Positions 42,942 through 51,584 of a stretch of 64,000 bases of DNA are shown piece by piece; positions within the stretch are counted from its first letter, which is position 1; every line of letters starts with the position of its first letter. The notes under the pieces were generated by a model. That model was given only the letters and a program-made list of their open reading frames with translations. It was not told the origin of the DNA and ran no database searches. This stretch comes from Ensifer sp. IC4062 (GTDB lineage: Bacteria; Pseudomonadota; Alphaproteobacteria; Rhizobiales; Rhizobiaceae). The position numbers and the translations under genes are program-made. The stretch is from contig NZ_JADYVD010000020.1 in NCBI RefSeq assembly GCF_020193575.1, positions 1 through 64,000 of the forward strand, given 5' to 3'.

Positions 42942-44135
42942 TCAGCGGTATCGCGCATGTGGTGCCTGTTGGCTGCCGTTGGCAGGACTGTCCCGCTGCG
43001 AGGGTGGAGCTTCGCCGTGCCTGGCGATATGCCGAGTTTCATCCCATTTCCCTCCTGCGCATGCCGATCGCTGCAAGGCGTCATCCCACAGCTGCAGCAC
43101 CGACGACGTTGCGTAGCGCGTCGTGGCCGCGATGGCTCCGGTACTTGCAAGCCTTTCCCTCAGTCCTTGGTCACTTATCAAACGGCAAATTGCATCGCTC
43201 AGCCGCTCGACATCTGCCGCCGGCACGAGCAAGCCGGTGTCGGGGCTTTTCAAGATTTCGGACGGCCCCCAGGGGCAGTCGAATGCGATAACGGCTAGCC
43301 CGGCCGTCATAGCTTCGAGAAGCACGTTGGGGAAACCCTCGAAACGGGAACTGAGGACGAATATATCTCCGGCGCTGATCCAATCAGCCGGGGACTTGGT
43401 GACACCCGGTAGGCGGACGCGATCGCCGAGGCCGAGGTCGCGCACCTGCTGCTCCAGCGCGGCGCGCTGCGGTCCTTCGCCAAAAATCGTCAGCGTTGCC
43501 GTCGGCACTGCCGCGGCGACGCTTCGAAAAGCTTTGAGGAGGAGATCGAAGCCCTTCTGCTTGTCCAATCGACCGACGGCAATGAGCCTCGTACCGTCGC
43601 CCGAGGTACGCGCGCAGCCTGATGGCAGAGCAACTGGGTTTGGGATGATGGTGGCTTTGGTTCTCAGCTTTTCCGGCAGGTATCGACAGGCTTCGCTCGT
43701 CTGCATGACCAAGCTTGTTGCACGGCGGGCCGCGAGCGGGCGTGCAAGCCGCCAGAATACATGCATTTCCTGCGACCGGAAATTGTTGCGCTCCGACATG
43801 ATGAGGGCCGTCTTGAGATTCCACGTCGCCAACCCGACCAACACGTTGATTTTGGTCAGGAACGAGATGACGAGATCGGGCTCAAGGGCCAGCAGCCGGC
43901 GCCGAAGTGCCAGCAGCCGCCATCCCATTCCAGAAGCAAAGACGCGGTGCGCGTGGTTCCTGAGTGACTCGACGCGAATGGCATCATCATAGGGAAAATA
44001 GGATTCAGGGCCGGTCGCGTTCACTGCGATCACGTGGACGGTGTCCCCGCGAGCGAGCCGGTGGTGCGCGAGGAGGTTGACGATTTTCTCGGCGCCACCG
44101 GCGCCCAGTCCGGACACAACGAACACTATTCTCAC
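42942..44135 (-). CDS. GT4-family glycosyltransferase
   Basis: The product has 397 residues from a GTG at 44135 preceded by GAGGGGG; the upstream in-frame extension to 44225 looks non-coding. RIVFVVSGLGAGGAEK opens the acceptor domain, LIAVGRLDKQKGFD the donor domain, and SRFEGFPNVLLEAM is the EX7E catalytic motif. It probably extends the repeat unit of the polysaccharide on the cytoplasmic face. The last ~30 residues, rich in Arg, His and Pro, run past the usual domain end. Confidence 0.9.
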   Translation of the reverse strand: MRIVFVVSGLGAGGAEKIVNLLAHHRLARGDTVHVIAVNATGPESYFPYDDAIRVESLRNHAHRVFASGMGWRLLALRRRLLALEPDLVISFLTKINVLVGLATWNLKTALIMSERNNFRSQEMHVFWRLARPLAARRATSLVMQTSEACRYLPEKLRTKATIIPNPVALPSGCARTSGDGTRLIAVGRLDKQKGFDLLLKAFRSVAAAVPTATLTIFGEGPQRAALEQQVRDLGLGDRVRLPGVTKSPADWISAGDIFVLSSRFEGFPNVLLEAMTAGLAVIAFDCPWGPSEILKSPDTGLLVPAADVERLSDAICRLISDQGLRERLASTGAIAATTRYATSSVLQLWDDALQRSACAGGKWDETRHIARHGEAPPSQRDSPANGSQQAPHARYR

Positions 44136-44301
44136 AGCATCCCCCTCGTTTCGGCGACAGCGGGCGAAAAGGACCTCCGAGCGGACGCGAGCGCGGCACA
44201 GCCCTTCGACTTTTGCCGCTGCCACACGTCGACGGGCAGTGCGCCACCGCCCCGGTTCAGGTGAAGTCCGTCGGACGGAGCACCGCGTGCCAATCGCGTG
44301 C

Positions 44302-44961
44302 TCAGTTGACGCTCATCCATCCATGCGTCAGGGCAAAGTGAACGATCTGCGCGCGCGAGTGCAGGTTCAGTTTTTCGGTAGCCCGTGCCTTGTAGGTCTC
44401 GATCGACTTGACGCTGATATTGGCGCGGGCGCCTATCTCCTTGTTGGAGTAGCCGAGGGCGACCAGCCGTAGCACATCCCGCTCCCGTGCGGTCAGCCCG
44501 GAAGCGTCTCCCGAGGTGGAACGGGCGGCATGCGGTTCGGCTGGCGGCGCGGTCATCTCGCGCGCCGTCGGCGGATCGAAGAACAGGCCCCCAAGCATGA
44601 CCGAGCGGATGGCCAGAAGCAGGTTCTGTCCGGCTGAGCATTTCTGAACGAAGCCTTTTGCCCCGGCCTGCAGTGCCTGCTGCACATAGGAGCGATCGTG
44701 GTACTGGGTCATGATCACGATGCGACCCGAATATCCGCTCGCTATGATCTTCTCGGCCAGCGCGAGACCATTCATGTCCGGCAGCGAGACGTCCAGGACG
44801 GAGACGTCCGGCGCCTGTTGACTGATTACCGTCAGCGCGTCGGCGCCGGTACTGGCTTCGCCGACGCAAACGATGTCGTCGCACGTGTCGATCAAGGCGC
44901 GCACGCCCGCTACGACAATTGGATGGTCATCAACGATGACTGTTCGAATTGGCGAGGTCAT
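44302..44961 (-). CDS. NarL/FixJ-type response regulator with LuxR DNA-binding domain
   Basis: The product has 219 residues from the ATG at 44961 (GGGAG site). The receiver domain has the acidic pair Asp11-Asp12 and phosphoacceptor Asp57 in VLDVSLPD. The C-terminal LuxR helix-turn-helix is in LTARERDVLRLVALGYSNKEI and SVKSIETYKARATEKL. The gene overlaps the histidine kinase gene by 4 bases, so it is its partner. A role in controlling the surrounding polysaccharide genes is plausible but rests on position only. An upstream in-frame extension lies inside the kinase gene and is not used. Confidence 0.93.
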   Translation of the reverse strand: MTSPIRTVIVDDHPIVVAGVRALIDTCDDIVCVGEASTGADALTVISQQAPDVSVLDVSLPDMNGLALAEKIIASGYSGRIVIMTQYHDRSYVQQALQAGAKGFVQKCSAGQNLLLAIRSVMLGGLFFDPPTAREMTAPPAEPHAARSTSGDASGLTARERDVLRLVALGYSNKEIGARANISVKSIETYKARATEKLNLHSRAQIVHFALTHGWMSVN

Positions 44962-45848
44962 GCCAGCTCCCTCTCGCACTTCTCGACGCTCGAAGCGTCC
45001 GTCGGAACAGCCACGGTGAGACGTGTGCCTCGTGCACTGTGCTCGAGCGTCAGCGTGCCGCCAACGCCCGCGACCCGCTCCCGCATGCCCGCGATGCCGG
45101 ACGGACGGTGGAAGCCTCGATCCTCCGGCATTGGCTGTCGCCCCTTGCCCGTGCCATTGTCCTCGATCGTCAGAACCAAGCAGGCTGCGACCTGCCGCAG
45201 ACGAACTGTCACGAGCGATGCCGTTGCAGCGTGCTTTGCGACATTGGTCAAGCCCTCTTGGGTGATCCGGAACAGCGTTTCCGCCGTTGGCTCGTCGACC
45301 CGGAAATCCTCGGCTGCCTCGTGCAGGAAACGGGTGGAGATCCCTATGTGATTTTCCCATTGTTCGATCGTGCCTGAGAGCGCAGTAACGAGCTCGGATC
45401 CAAGCGGTGTCGCGCATGCTGCACCGGATGTCACCTTCTCCAGTTCCTTACTGAGTTGCGTCAGTATTTCCCGAACGTCGCTGCAGTAGGGCGACAGGGA
45501 CACGTTCTCGATCGAGCGTTCCAGGGCATCAAGGCGAAACAACGCGGCAACGATGTACTGGCCGGAAAGGTCGTGGATGTCGCGCGCAAGCCGCCGTCGC
45601 TCCCGCTCCATGGCACTCAACGTGAGCGGGTAATCGTCGAGTTCAGGAACTGCGCGTCCGGCATAGATTTCCGTTTGGGCGTGCTTCGACCAATCGACTT
45701 GCTTCGCGCGCTCGGTTTGCGTGCCGGTTTTTCCAATTGGGTTCTCGCCGGCGCCCCTGGTTTGGGCTGGGCGATGGTCATTTTCGAACGCGACGAGAGG
45801 AAGGCGAACTGCAACACGGGGTGAAAAATTCTTTCGTGACTTAGTCAT
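44958..45848 (-). CDS. Sensor histidine kinase without membrane segment, NarX/DegS type
   Basis: The product has 296 residues from the ATG at 45848 with GAGG upstream. After an ~80-residue polar N-terminus comes a HisKA_3 domain with phosphoacceptor His92 in RRRLARDIHDLSGQ. The ATPase domain follows (RITQEGLTNVAKHA as N box, IEDNGTGKG, GIAGMRERV). There is no transmembrane helix and no PAS or GAF domain, so it is cytoplasmic and its signal input is unknown. It could sense through its N-terminus or a partner protein. Confidence 0.9.
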   Translation of the reverse strand: MTKSRKNFSPRVAVRLPLVAFENDHRPAQTRGAGENPIGKTGTQTERAKQVDWSKHAQTEIYAGRAVPELDDYPLTLSAMERERRRLARDIHDLSGQYIVAALFRLDALERSIENVSLSPYCSDVREILTQLSKELEKVTSGAACATPLGSELVTALSGTIEQWENHIGISTRFLHEAAEDFRVDEPTAETLFRITQEGLTNVAKHAATASLVTVRLRQVAACLVLTIEDNGTGKGRQPMPEDRGFHRPSGIAGMRERVAGVGGTLTLEHSARGTRLTVAVPTDASSVEKCERELA

Positions 45849-46000
45849 GCAAGAGACCTCGCCAGAATGTATGACAAGTGACAATCGCCCGGCGTAAGCG
45901 GGTCGGCTGAAATATTCACGTCCTGACAAGCAGGATCATTAAAAAATCAAATAATGCCAGTTCTTTTCAGAGGCCTAAAATAACAGATAGTGCTTACGCG

Positions 46001-46903
46001 TCAACTTGGTCGCTCGGCGGGGGCGTCCTGCCGCGAGTGCAGCGCGTCAGCGTTGCGCGGGCGCTCGCCTTCGTGGGAATGGCCCCTCAGCCAGCCTGTC
46101 AGGTCTCTGCCGACCAAAGCCCCGAGTCTCTCCGTTTCCGCGGCATAGTAGTCGGCCATCCGGTCGTGAAGCTCTGGGCTCAGCGGTTCGTATTGGACCT
46201 CGCTGGCTATCAGAGATCTAACGTTTTTGAATCCGGCACTCTGTCTGAAAGGGGCAACGACGGGTTTCAGCGAACGCAGGAGCCGACGAAGGGTCGGATT
46301 GACCACCGGCTCCGCCTTGTCCTTGACCTTACTGGGCAAGGGGGCCGGCGTCACATTGCCGTCGAGCTGCAGGAAGTTGCACACACGGGATAGTTGCGTG
46401 TGAGCGTCGGCCTTCAAATCTTCATAGAGCAGCACGAGAAGCTGGTCGCTGGGAAAGCGATCCAGGTATTGCTGCAGCTGTTGGAAATAGAGTCCGCCAT
46501 TCAGGAAGCGCCCGCCCGCACCCTGGCGGGGGTCGAGGTATCGAGCGATGTCGCGACCGACCTCACCGCGCCGATAGAGCATGCAATAGTCCGAATAGGC
46601 GCGGTCCACGGGATTGCGCAGTTGGGCGATCAGCCGTACCTTCGGCAGCTTTTCCCATATACGGCGGCAGGCTTCCGGCGTGTCCATGTAGGAGTTCGAT
46701 TTTTCGCCGACGAGCCTACCATTCTTTTCGCCCTCGAAGTTCGACAAATACCACGAGTCGCCGCGATCGTAATGGCGGCTGAAATAGTGGAGCTCGGGGC
46801 TGGGCATGTATATCTTCGGATCCTGGAGCAGCGACTTCTGGAGCCAGGTTGTTGCGCTCTTGGCCGCGCCGATGATCAGGAAGTCAATCTCATGCATTTC
46901 CAT
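46001..46903 (-). CDS. PAPS-dependent sulfotransferase
   Basis: The product has 300 residues from the ATG at 46903 (GAGG, 6 bases). The 5'-phosphosulfate loop GAAKSATTWL lies at 12-21 and the 3'-phosphate site LRNPVDRAYSDY at 95-106 (Arg96, Ser104). NodH and heparan-type sulfotransferases share these motifs. PAPS would come from the cysD-cysNC operon 37 kb away and PAP be removed by CysQ. The likely acceptor is a sugar of the polysaccharide built by this region; NodH-type sulfation of Nod factors is less likely because no nod genes are near. The charged ~25-residue tail has no known role. Confidence 0.92.
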   Translation of the reverse strand: MEMHEIDFLIIGAAKSATTWLQKSLLQDPKIYMPSPELHYFSRHYDRGDSWYLSNFEGEKNGRLVGEKSNSYMDTPEACRRIWEKLPKVRLIAQLRNPVDRAYSDYCMLYRRGEVGRDIARYLDPRQGAGGRFLNGGLYFQQLQQYLDRFPSDQLLVLLYEDLKADAHTQLSRVCNFLQLDGNVTPAPLPSKVKDKAEPVVNPTLRRLLRSLKPVVAPFRQSAGFKNVRSLIASEVQYEPLSPELHDRMADYYAAETERLGALVGRDLTGWLRGHSHEGERPRNADALHSRQDAPAERPS

Positions 46904-46973
46904 TGTCGACCTCTTTGCTTCAAGCTCGTGGCGCACGAATGTTCAGAACGCCGCCGCGGAAAGTGGAATTGCA

Positions 46974-48185
46974 CTAGTGTCGAGAAACCAATTGCCCGTG
47001 AATGGCGGGTGAGTGCCGGGGTACGAGCGTCTCGTATAGCCGGCTGATCCCCTCTATATGCGCTTTGTTGCCGTATGTGGCGCGCGCATTCTCCAAGGCG
47101 GTCGAGCTTATCGTTTCCCACTGATGGCGATCGAACAGAAGTCGTTCCAGCGGTCCCACGAAGGCTTCCGGGCTTTCGGCCTCCACGAGATAGCCCGTCT
47201 GCCCATCGTCGATCGCCTCGGGATTTCCTCCGTGATTTGTGGCCACAACGGGCGTTTTCAAGAGCATGGCCTCGATAAGCGTCCGTCCGAACGGCTCATT
47301 GACAGCGGTAACGAGCAATGCGTCGAGCGCGCCCATGCAAGGGGCGATGGGCGCGCGAAAACCCATCAGGTAGATCCGGTTCGAAATCCCGAGTTCTTCG
47401 GCTCGCAGCTTCACGGCGCGTTCGAGGTCGGGACCATTAGCCGCATTCGTTCCGAACAGCAGGCCCGCCAAGGGAAAGTCCGGATGGTGTTGTAGAAAGG
47501 CGTGTACCGCTTCGACAAACTTCACCGGGCGCTTCCGATCTATCAATCCGCCGACATAGCCAACAAACCGCGTGTCCGGCCGAAGGCCTAACTCCTCGAC
47601 GAACCTTCGTCGGCATGCGTCACGATCCGGGAGGCCGCTGGGATGATCGAACGGGCTGTGCAACACGGTGATCTTGTGGGTCACCGGCACGATCGGCTTC
47701 GCGGGCCGGACGAAGTGCGAGACTGTTACGATGTGATTGGCCAGCAACGGCGCCACCATATTCACGCCCCTTGCCATCGGATCGCCCCGGTGATGCCAAA
47801 GAAGCTTTGCGCCCGACAGCCTGGCGGCCAACGCCCAGGTCGCATGCATGCGGCCGTCATTGGTATGAACGATGTCCACCCGGTGGCGCCTCAAGAAAGG
47901 GACGAGTTTTGCCGTCGTCCGTACCAGGCTCAGCCCGTTCGCCGCACTCGCTGCGATTCCGAGGTCGGAATCCGCCGCAAAGATACTGACGTCGGGGGCG
48001 AGGGTGCATGGTAAATCGAACTTTCTCAGGTATTCCTCCAGTATTAGTCCCTTCTTATGAAGAACTATTATCGGTTTGAACTTCTCCAGGTCGAGCCCGC
48101 AGATTAGTCCTGTCGCAGAAATATGGCTGCCGCCCAGTTCTCCGCCAGTAAATGGAAAAGCGATAACAATCTTTTGGGAATCCAT
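46974..48185 (-). CDS. GT4-family glycosyltransferase
   Basis: The product has 403 residues. IAFPFTGGELGGSH opens the N-terminal domain; FVGYVGGLIDRKRP and EPFGRTLIEAM (EX7E) mark the donor domain. It lies upstream of the sulfotransferase on the same strand, 70 bases apart, and the pair may add and sulfate the same sugar. The start at the ATG at 48185 has a weak ribosome site. An AT-rich 230-base region to its right separates it from the divergent lyase gene. Confidence 0.9.
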   Translation of the reverse strand: MDSQKIVIAFPFTGGELGGSHISATGLICGLDLEKFKPIIVLHKKGLILEEYLRKFDLPCTLAPDVSIFAADSDLGIAASAANGLSLVRTTAKLVPFLRRHRVDIVHTNDGRMHATWALAARLSGAKLLWHHRGDPMARGVNMVAPLLANHIVTVSHFVRPAKPIVPVTHKITVLHSPFDHPSGLPDRDACRRRFVEELGLRPDTRFVGYVGGLIDRKRPVKFVEAVHAFLQHHPDFPLAGLLFGTNAANGPDLERAVKLRAEELGISNRIYLMGFRAPIAPCMGALDALLVTAVNEPFGRTLIEAMLLKTPVVATNHGGNPEAIDDGQTGYLVEAESPEAFVGPLERLLFDRHQWETISSTALENARATYGNKAHIEGISRLYETLVPRHSPAIHGQLVSRH

Positions 48186-48417
48186 TGCATTATTCCCTGG
48201 CTTTGTTATAAATTTAATTTGTGTTTCAGTCTCGAAAATATAAAATAAACTGAATTTAAAACGCGGACTTTCCGGTTGCTCAATTGCTGTGGTTGCTGCA
48301 GGACAATCCCTGATAGCGGAATTGCGGTGCTTGCGCTAAAAAATCCACGCGTGGAACCGCTCTCCAAAATATCTGGTCAAGCAAAAGCCGGACGCCGAGC
48401 TTTTTAGGAGATTTCAC

Positions 48418-49869
48418 ATGAAAAAGTGGTCGGAGGCAAGATGTTCCGTTTCTCAACACGGTTTCTTGAGATGGAGAGGGGTTTCGGCGGGACGATCCGG
48501 CATCGCAAAAACATTCCCCGCTTTGCTTTTACTTGCTTTTTCTCCGATCGCCGTTGACGGAGCCCGGGTTCACGCGGACGAGACTGCTCAGACGGCGTTC
48601 CCGGGTGCACAGGGCTACGGCCGATATACTGCCGGCGGCAGGAACGGGACGGTGGTGCCGGTTACAAATCTTGATGACTCCGGTCCTGGCAGCCTGCGGG
48701 CCTGCGCGGAAATGCGGGGACCGCGCACATGCATCTTTCGCGTCTCCGGCGTCATTCGACTGAAGAGATCCCTGGTCATCGGCAAGGGAAGCGGGCAGGT
48801 CTCGATCCTCGGCCAGACCGCGCCCGGTGGGGGAATTCTTCTGACGATCGATGAACGCAACGAAGAAAAGAAGCACACGCCTCTCGTCGTGAAGAGAACC
48901 GACGACGTCATCATTCGCCACTTGCGCGTCCGGCCCCGCCTGCCCAACACGATCTCCAACATCGATGGCGTGACGGTCGAGGATAGCAAGAAGGTCTACA
49001 TCGACCACGTGTCAACGTCATGGTCGACCGACGAGAACTTCAATTCGCATTCCAATACCAGCGATCTGACGGTCGCGAACTCGATCTTTGGCGAGGGGCT
49101 CAACAAGCACAGCAAATGCGCGCTCATCGGCTCCGACCCGCGGGTGCCTCAGAGCATCACCTTCATGCGGAATGCCTGCATTTCCAACCGAGACCGCAAT
49201 CCCGACAACAACCACTACGCCAACTCATGCGTCGAAATCGTCAATAACCTGTTTTTCAATGCCTTGTCCGAGTGGGGCGAAATCTTCTCGCAGTTTCCGG
49301 GCGGAACGCCGATAGCGTTCGTCGGCAATTATTTCAAGGCGGGAGCGAGCACCAAAGACCTGACCTATGCGATGGCCTGGGACCAGGCCGCCAGTGTCGA
49401 TAAGCCGCGTATCTATCAGACCGGCAATGTGACGTGGAGCCCGAGCAACAAATCTATCGTTCTCCTCTCTCCCGAGACGGAAGCGGTTCTCGTCGACAAG
49501 CCGCCCTGTGCCCTGGCCGTTTCGGAGGTCCTGACGGCCGAGCAGGCCTACGAAGAGATAACCCGGAGCGCCGGCGCCTTTCCGCGCGATGCCGTCGATC
49601 AAAGGCTCATCAGTGAAGTGGGACAGATGGGCGTCGAAGGTGGTGGCGAAATGGTAAGCGAGCCCGGCGCCCTGCCCGACATCGCTTCCGCTGAGCCCTA
49701 CATCGACGCCGATGGCGACGGGCTGGCCGACAGCGTCGAGGCGCGCTTCGGAGCAAATCCCGCGAAGAGCGACGCGTGGGAGGATTCGGATGAGAACGGC
49801 TGGTCCAATTTCGACGATTTCATGCAATGGCTGTCGGAGGAACGCATCGCCGGGCGCTATCCGCAGTAA
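48418..49869 (+). CDS. Secreted pectate lyase-like polysaccharide lyase
   Basis: The product has 483 residues, with AGGAG before the ATG. The N-terminus is long and basic, with a hydrophobic FPALLLLAFSPIAVDG core near 33-48 and cleavage expected near HADE, so it is probably exported. The body is a parallel beta-helix of the PL1 pectate lyase type, with FPGAQGYGRYTAGGRNG at its start, ISNIDGVTVEDSKKVYIDH and STSWSTDENF in the middle. From about 428 a calcium-binding EF-hand/dockerin-like segment follows (DADGDGLADSVE, DSDENGWSNFDDF). Lyases in export clusters cut or release the cluster's own polymer; that is the likely role. Confidence 0.88.
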   Translation: MKKWSEARCSVSQHGFLRWRGVSAGRSGIAKTFPALLLLAFSPIAVDGARVHADETAQTAFPGAQGYGRYTAGGRNGTVVPVTNLDDSGPGSLRACAEMRGPRTCIFRVSGVIRLKRSLVIGKGSGQVSILGQTAPGGGILLTIDERNEEKKHTPLVVKRTDDVIIRHLRVRPRLPNTISNIDGVTVEDSKKVYIDHVSTSWSTDENFNSHSNTSDLTVANSIFGEGLNKHSKCALIGSDPRVPQSITFMRNACISNRDRNPDNNHYANSCVEIVNNLFFNALSEWGEIFSQFPGGTPIAFVGNYFKAGASTKDLTYAMAWDQAASVDKPRIYQTGNVTWSPSNKSIVLLSPETEAVLVDKPPCALAVSEVLTAEQAYEEITRSAGAFPRDAVDQRLISEVGQMGVEGGGEMVSEPGALPDIASAEPYIDADGDGLADSVEARFGANPAKSDAWEDSDENGWSNFDDFMQWLSEERIAGRYPQ

Positions 49870-49916
49870 GCCGCGGTCCACGCCGTAAGACTTCTGACGA
49901 AACGGTGTTGTAGGCG

Positions 49917-51263
49917 CTATTGTTTCGGCTGGCGACGATAGACGATCATCATCGCCGAAAGCCAAATCGTCGACATGACGATATGAGCCACGTTCGCGCC
50001 CATGGCGCCCATGATGGGGACGAGCAGCAGAGCGGTCGCGTGAAAGGCGGCGGTAGCGATCAGCACGCCGCGAAGAACCTGATCCTCACGCCCCATGGCA
50101 AGAAGCGCCGAGCGGATGACCGTGCCGCAAAGCGTCAGCGTCACTGCGATGGATTGGACGATAACCAGCGGGGCGGCGGCGACAAACCCCGGACCTGCCG
50201 CCAATCTCAGGACCGGCTCAATCCCGATGTAGAGTCCACCGGTCAGGAGCAGTCCGAAGCCCAGAAGAAGGGTTTGCGTCTGCACGATTGCGTGGCGGAA
50301 TTCGTCCATCGCCTTCGACGCCCAGGCTCTGGCGAGTTCCGGATAAACGACGGTCTGGAGCTGGTCTCCAGCCTGTTGCGCTATTCGCCCGATGCGTTTG
50401 GCGATGTGGTAGAGACCCGCTGCTGCAGGATCGGCGAGATAGCCGACCAGAAGGGTATCGACCTGGTTGGCGCTCGAGCGGATGGTCAGGGAGATATTCG
50501 TCGAGATCGCGAACCGCCAGATGCCTGGAAACTTCGATGTCACGCCCTTGAGCGGAGCGGAAAGCAGTCCGGCGAGAAGTCCCTGTCTGTGTAGCTCTAC
50601 GCAGGCGAGCCCGAGCACGGTCAGGGGACCGATGATTTGCGACGCCATCCAGATCAGCATGAACTCAAGAAAACCACCACCGACCATGATGCCGATCGCA
50701 CAAAGGATGACGCGCAAGATGCCCGTCGCAACATGGCCGTAGGCGATCGTCCTGAAACGGCCGAACAACCGCAGGACCGCCATCGGCATCCCCGAGATCT
50801 GGAAGGGCAGTACGGCGCAATAGAGCATCACCAGCCCGGACATCTCGGGCGATACCCCGAACCAAGGGGCTCCGATCCACAGGAGAGCGACCGCAATCGG
50901 CCAGCCGGCCGTGGCCGCGCACGCATCGAGCAGAAGGCCGAACTTGAGCAGGGACTGGAATTGCTTGATATCGCCCGCGTTTTGCGCTTCCGCCCCATAC
51001 TTGATCAGCGGGAGCCACGACTGGAAACTGACCAGCCTCTCGATAACGCTAACATAGGTGAAGCAAAGAGCGAGAGCCCCGTAGTCTGATGGGCCGAGTG
51101 CTCTCGCCGTCAGGGCAAAGCCGACAAGACCAAGCACGGAGGTCAGCGCGTTCCCGGTCAGCAGATGCGCGACATTCTCGAGACGCGTCTTGAGATTCTT
51201 TTCGCGGTCGAGGAGTTGGTGCAGAATACCGAGTTTTTTGCCAAGTCTTTTTCTTATCGTCAA
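49917..51263 (-). CDS. Wzx-type lipid-linked oligosaccharide flippase
   Basis: The product has 448 residues from a TTG at 51263, 5 bases after AGGAAGG; another TTG at 51284 would add 7 residues. No ATG is available nearby. About twelve hydrophobic helices are arranged as in polysaccharide biosynthesis family proteins. LTGNALTSVLGLVGFALTAR is the first helix and ARALGPSDYGALAL a typical family motif. It moves the finished repeat unit across the inner membrane for the Wzy polymerase encoded at 55687-56970. It is a single minus-strand gene between the lyase and the ExoF-like operon. Confidence 0.9.
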   Translation of the reverse strand: MTIRKRLGKKLGILHQLLDREKNLKTRLENVAHLLTGNALTSVLGLVGFALTARALGPSDYGALALCFTYVSVIERLVSFQSWLPLIKYGAEAQNAGDIKQFQSLLKFGLLLDACAATAGWPIAVALLWIGAPWFGVSPEMSGLVMLYCAVLPFQISGMPMAVLRLFGRFRTIAYGHVATGILRVILCAIGIMVGGGFLEFMLIWMASQIIGPLTVLGLACVELHRQGLLAGLLSAPLKGVTSKFPGIWRFAISTNISLTIRSSANQVDTLLVGYLADPAAAGLYHIAKRIGRIAQQAGDQLQTVVYPELARAWASKAMDEFRHAIVQTQTLLLGFGLLLTGGLYIGIEPVLRLAAGPGFVAAAPLVIVQSIAVTLTLCGTVIRSALLAMGREDQVLRGVLIATAAFHATALLLVPIMGAMGANVAHIVMSTIWLSAMMIVYRRQPKQ

Positions 51264-51584
51264 AGGAACCTTCCTACATCTCAATGGTGGCGCAGGACTA
51301 TGAATTCACTTGAGAAAAAGCTGTTGCCGGGTTGCCGGCCATTTCGTATCGATAACAAATAAAATGTATTGCGGTGGGCGCCGCCGTGAAAAACTTTGAA
51401 TGCCATACGCCTTCGGTGGCGCGCCCAAACGAAACCGCCGCCAGGACAGTATCAATCGCCGATTGTCCCCCAGCGTTGAAAAGTACTGCCAATTTCCTTT
51501 GACGCGGCAGTGGCAGGGAGAATATAGTTGGCCAATATTTTTTGGTAGCGTTTTCTTAATTTGTTTTTTGGGGGACTGTTTGAG
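51264..51584. other. Divergent promoter region between Wzx and ExoF-like genes
   Basis: These 321 bases contain no gene. The half near the ExoF-like gene (51520-51575) is T-rich with a TTGGGGGA stretch before the ATG. No clear -35/-10 pair can be fixed and no inverted repeat stands out. Promoters in both directions are expected. Confidence 0.45.
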
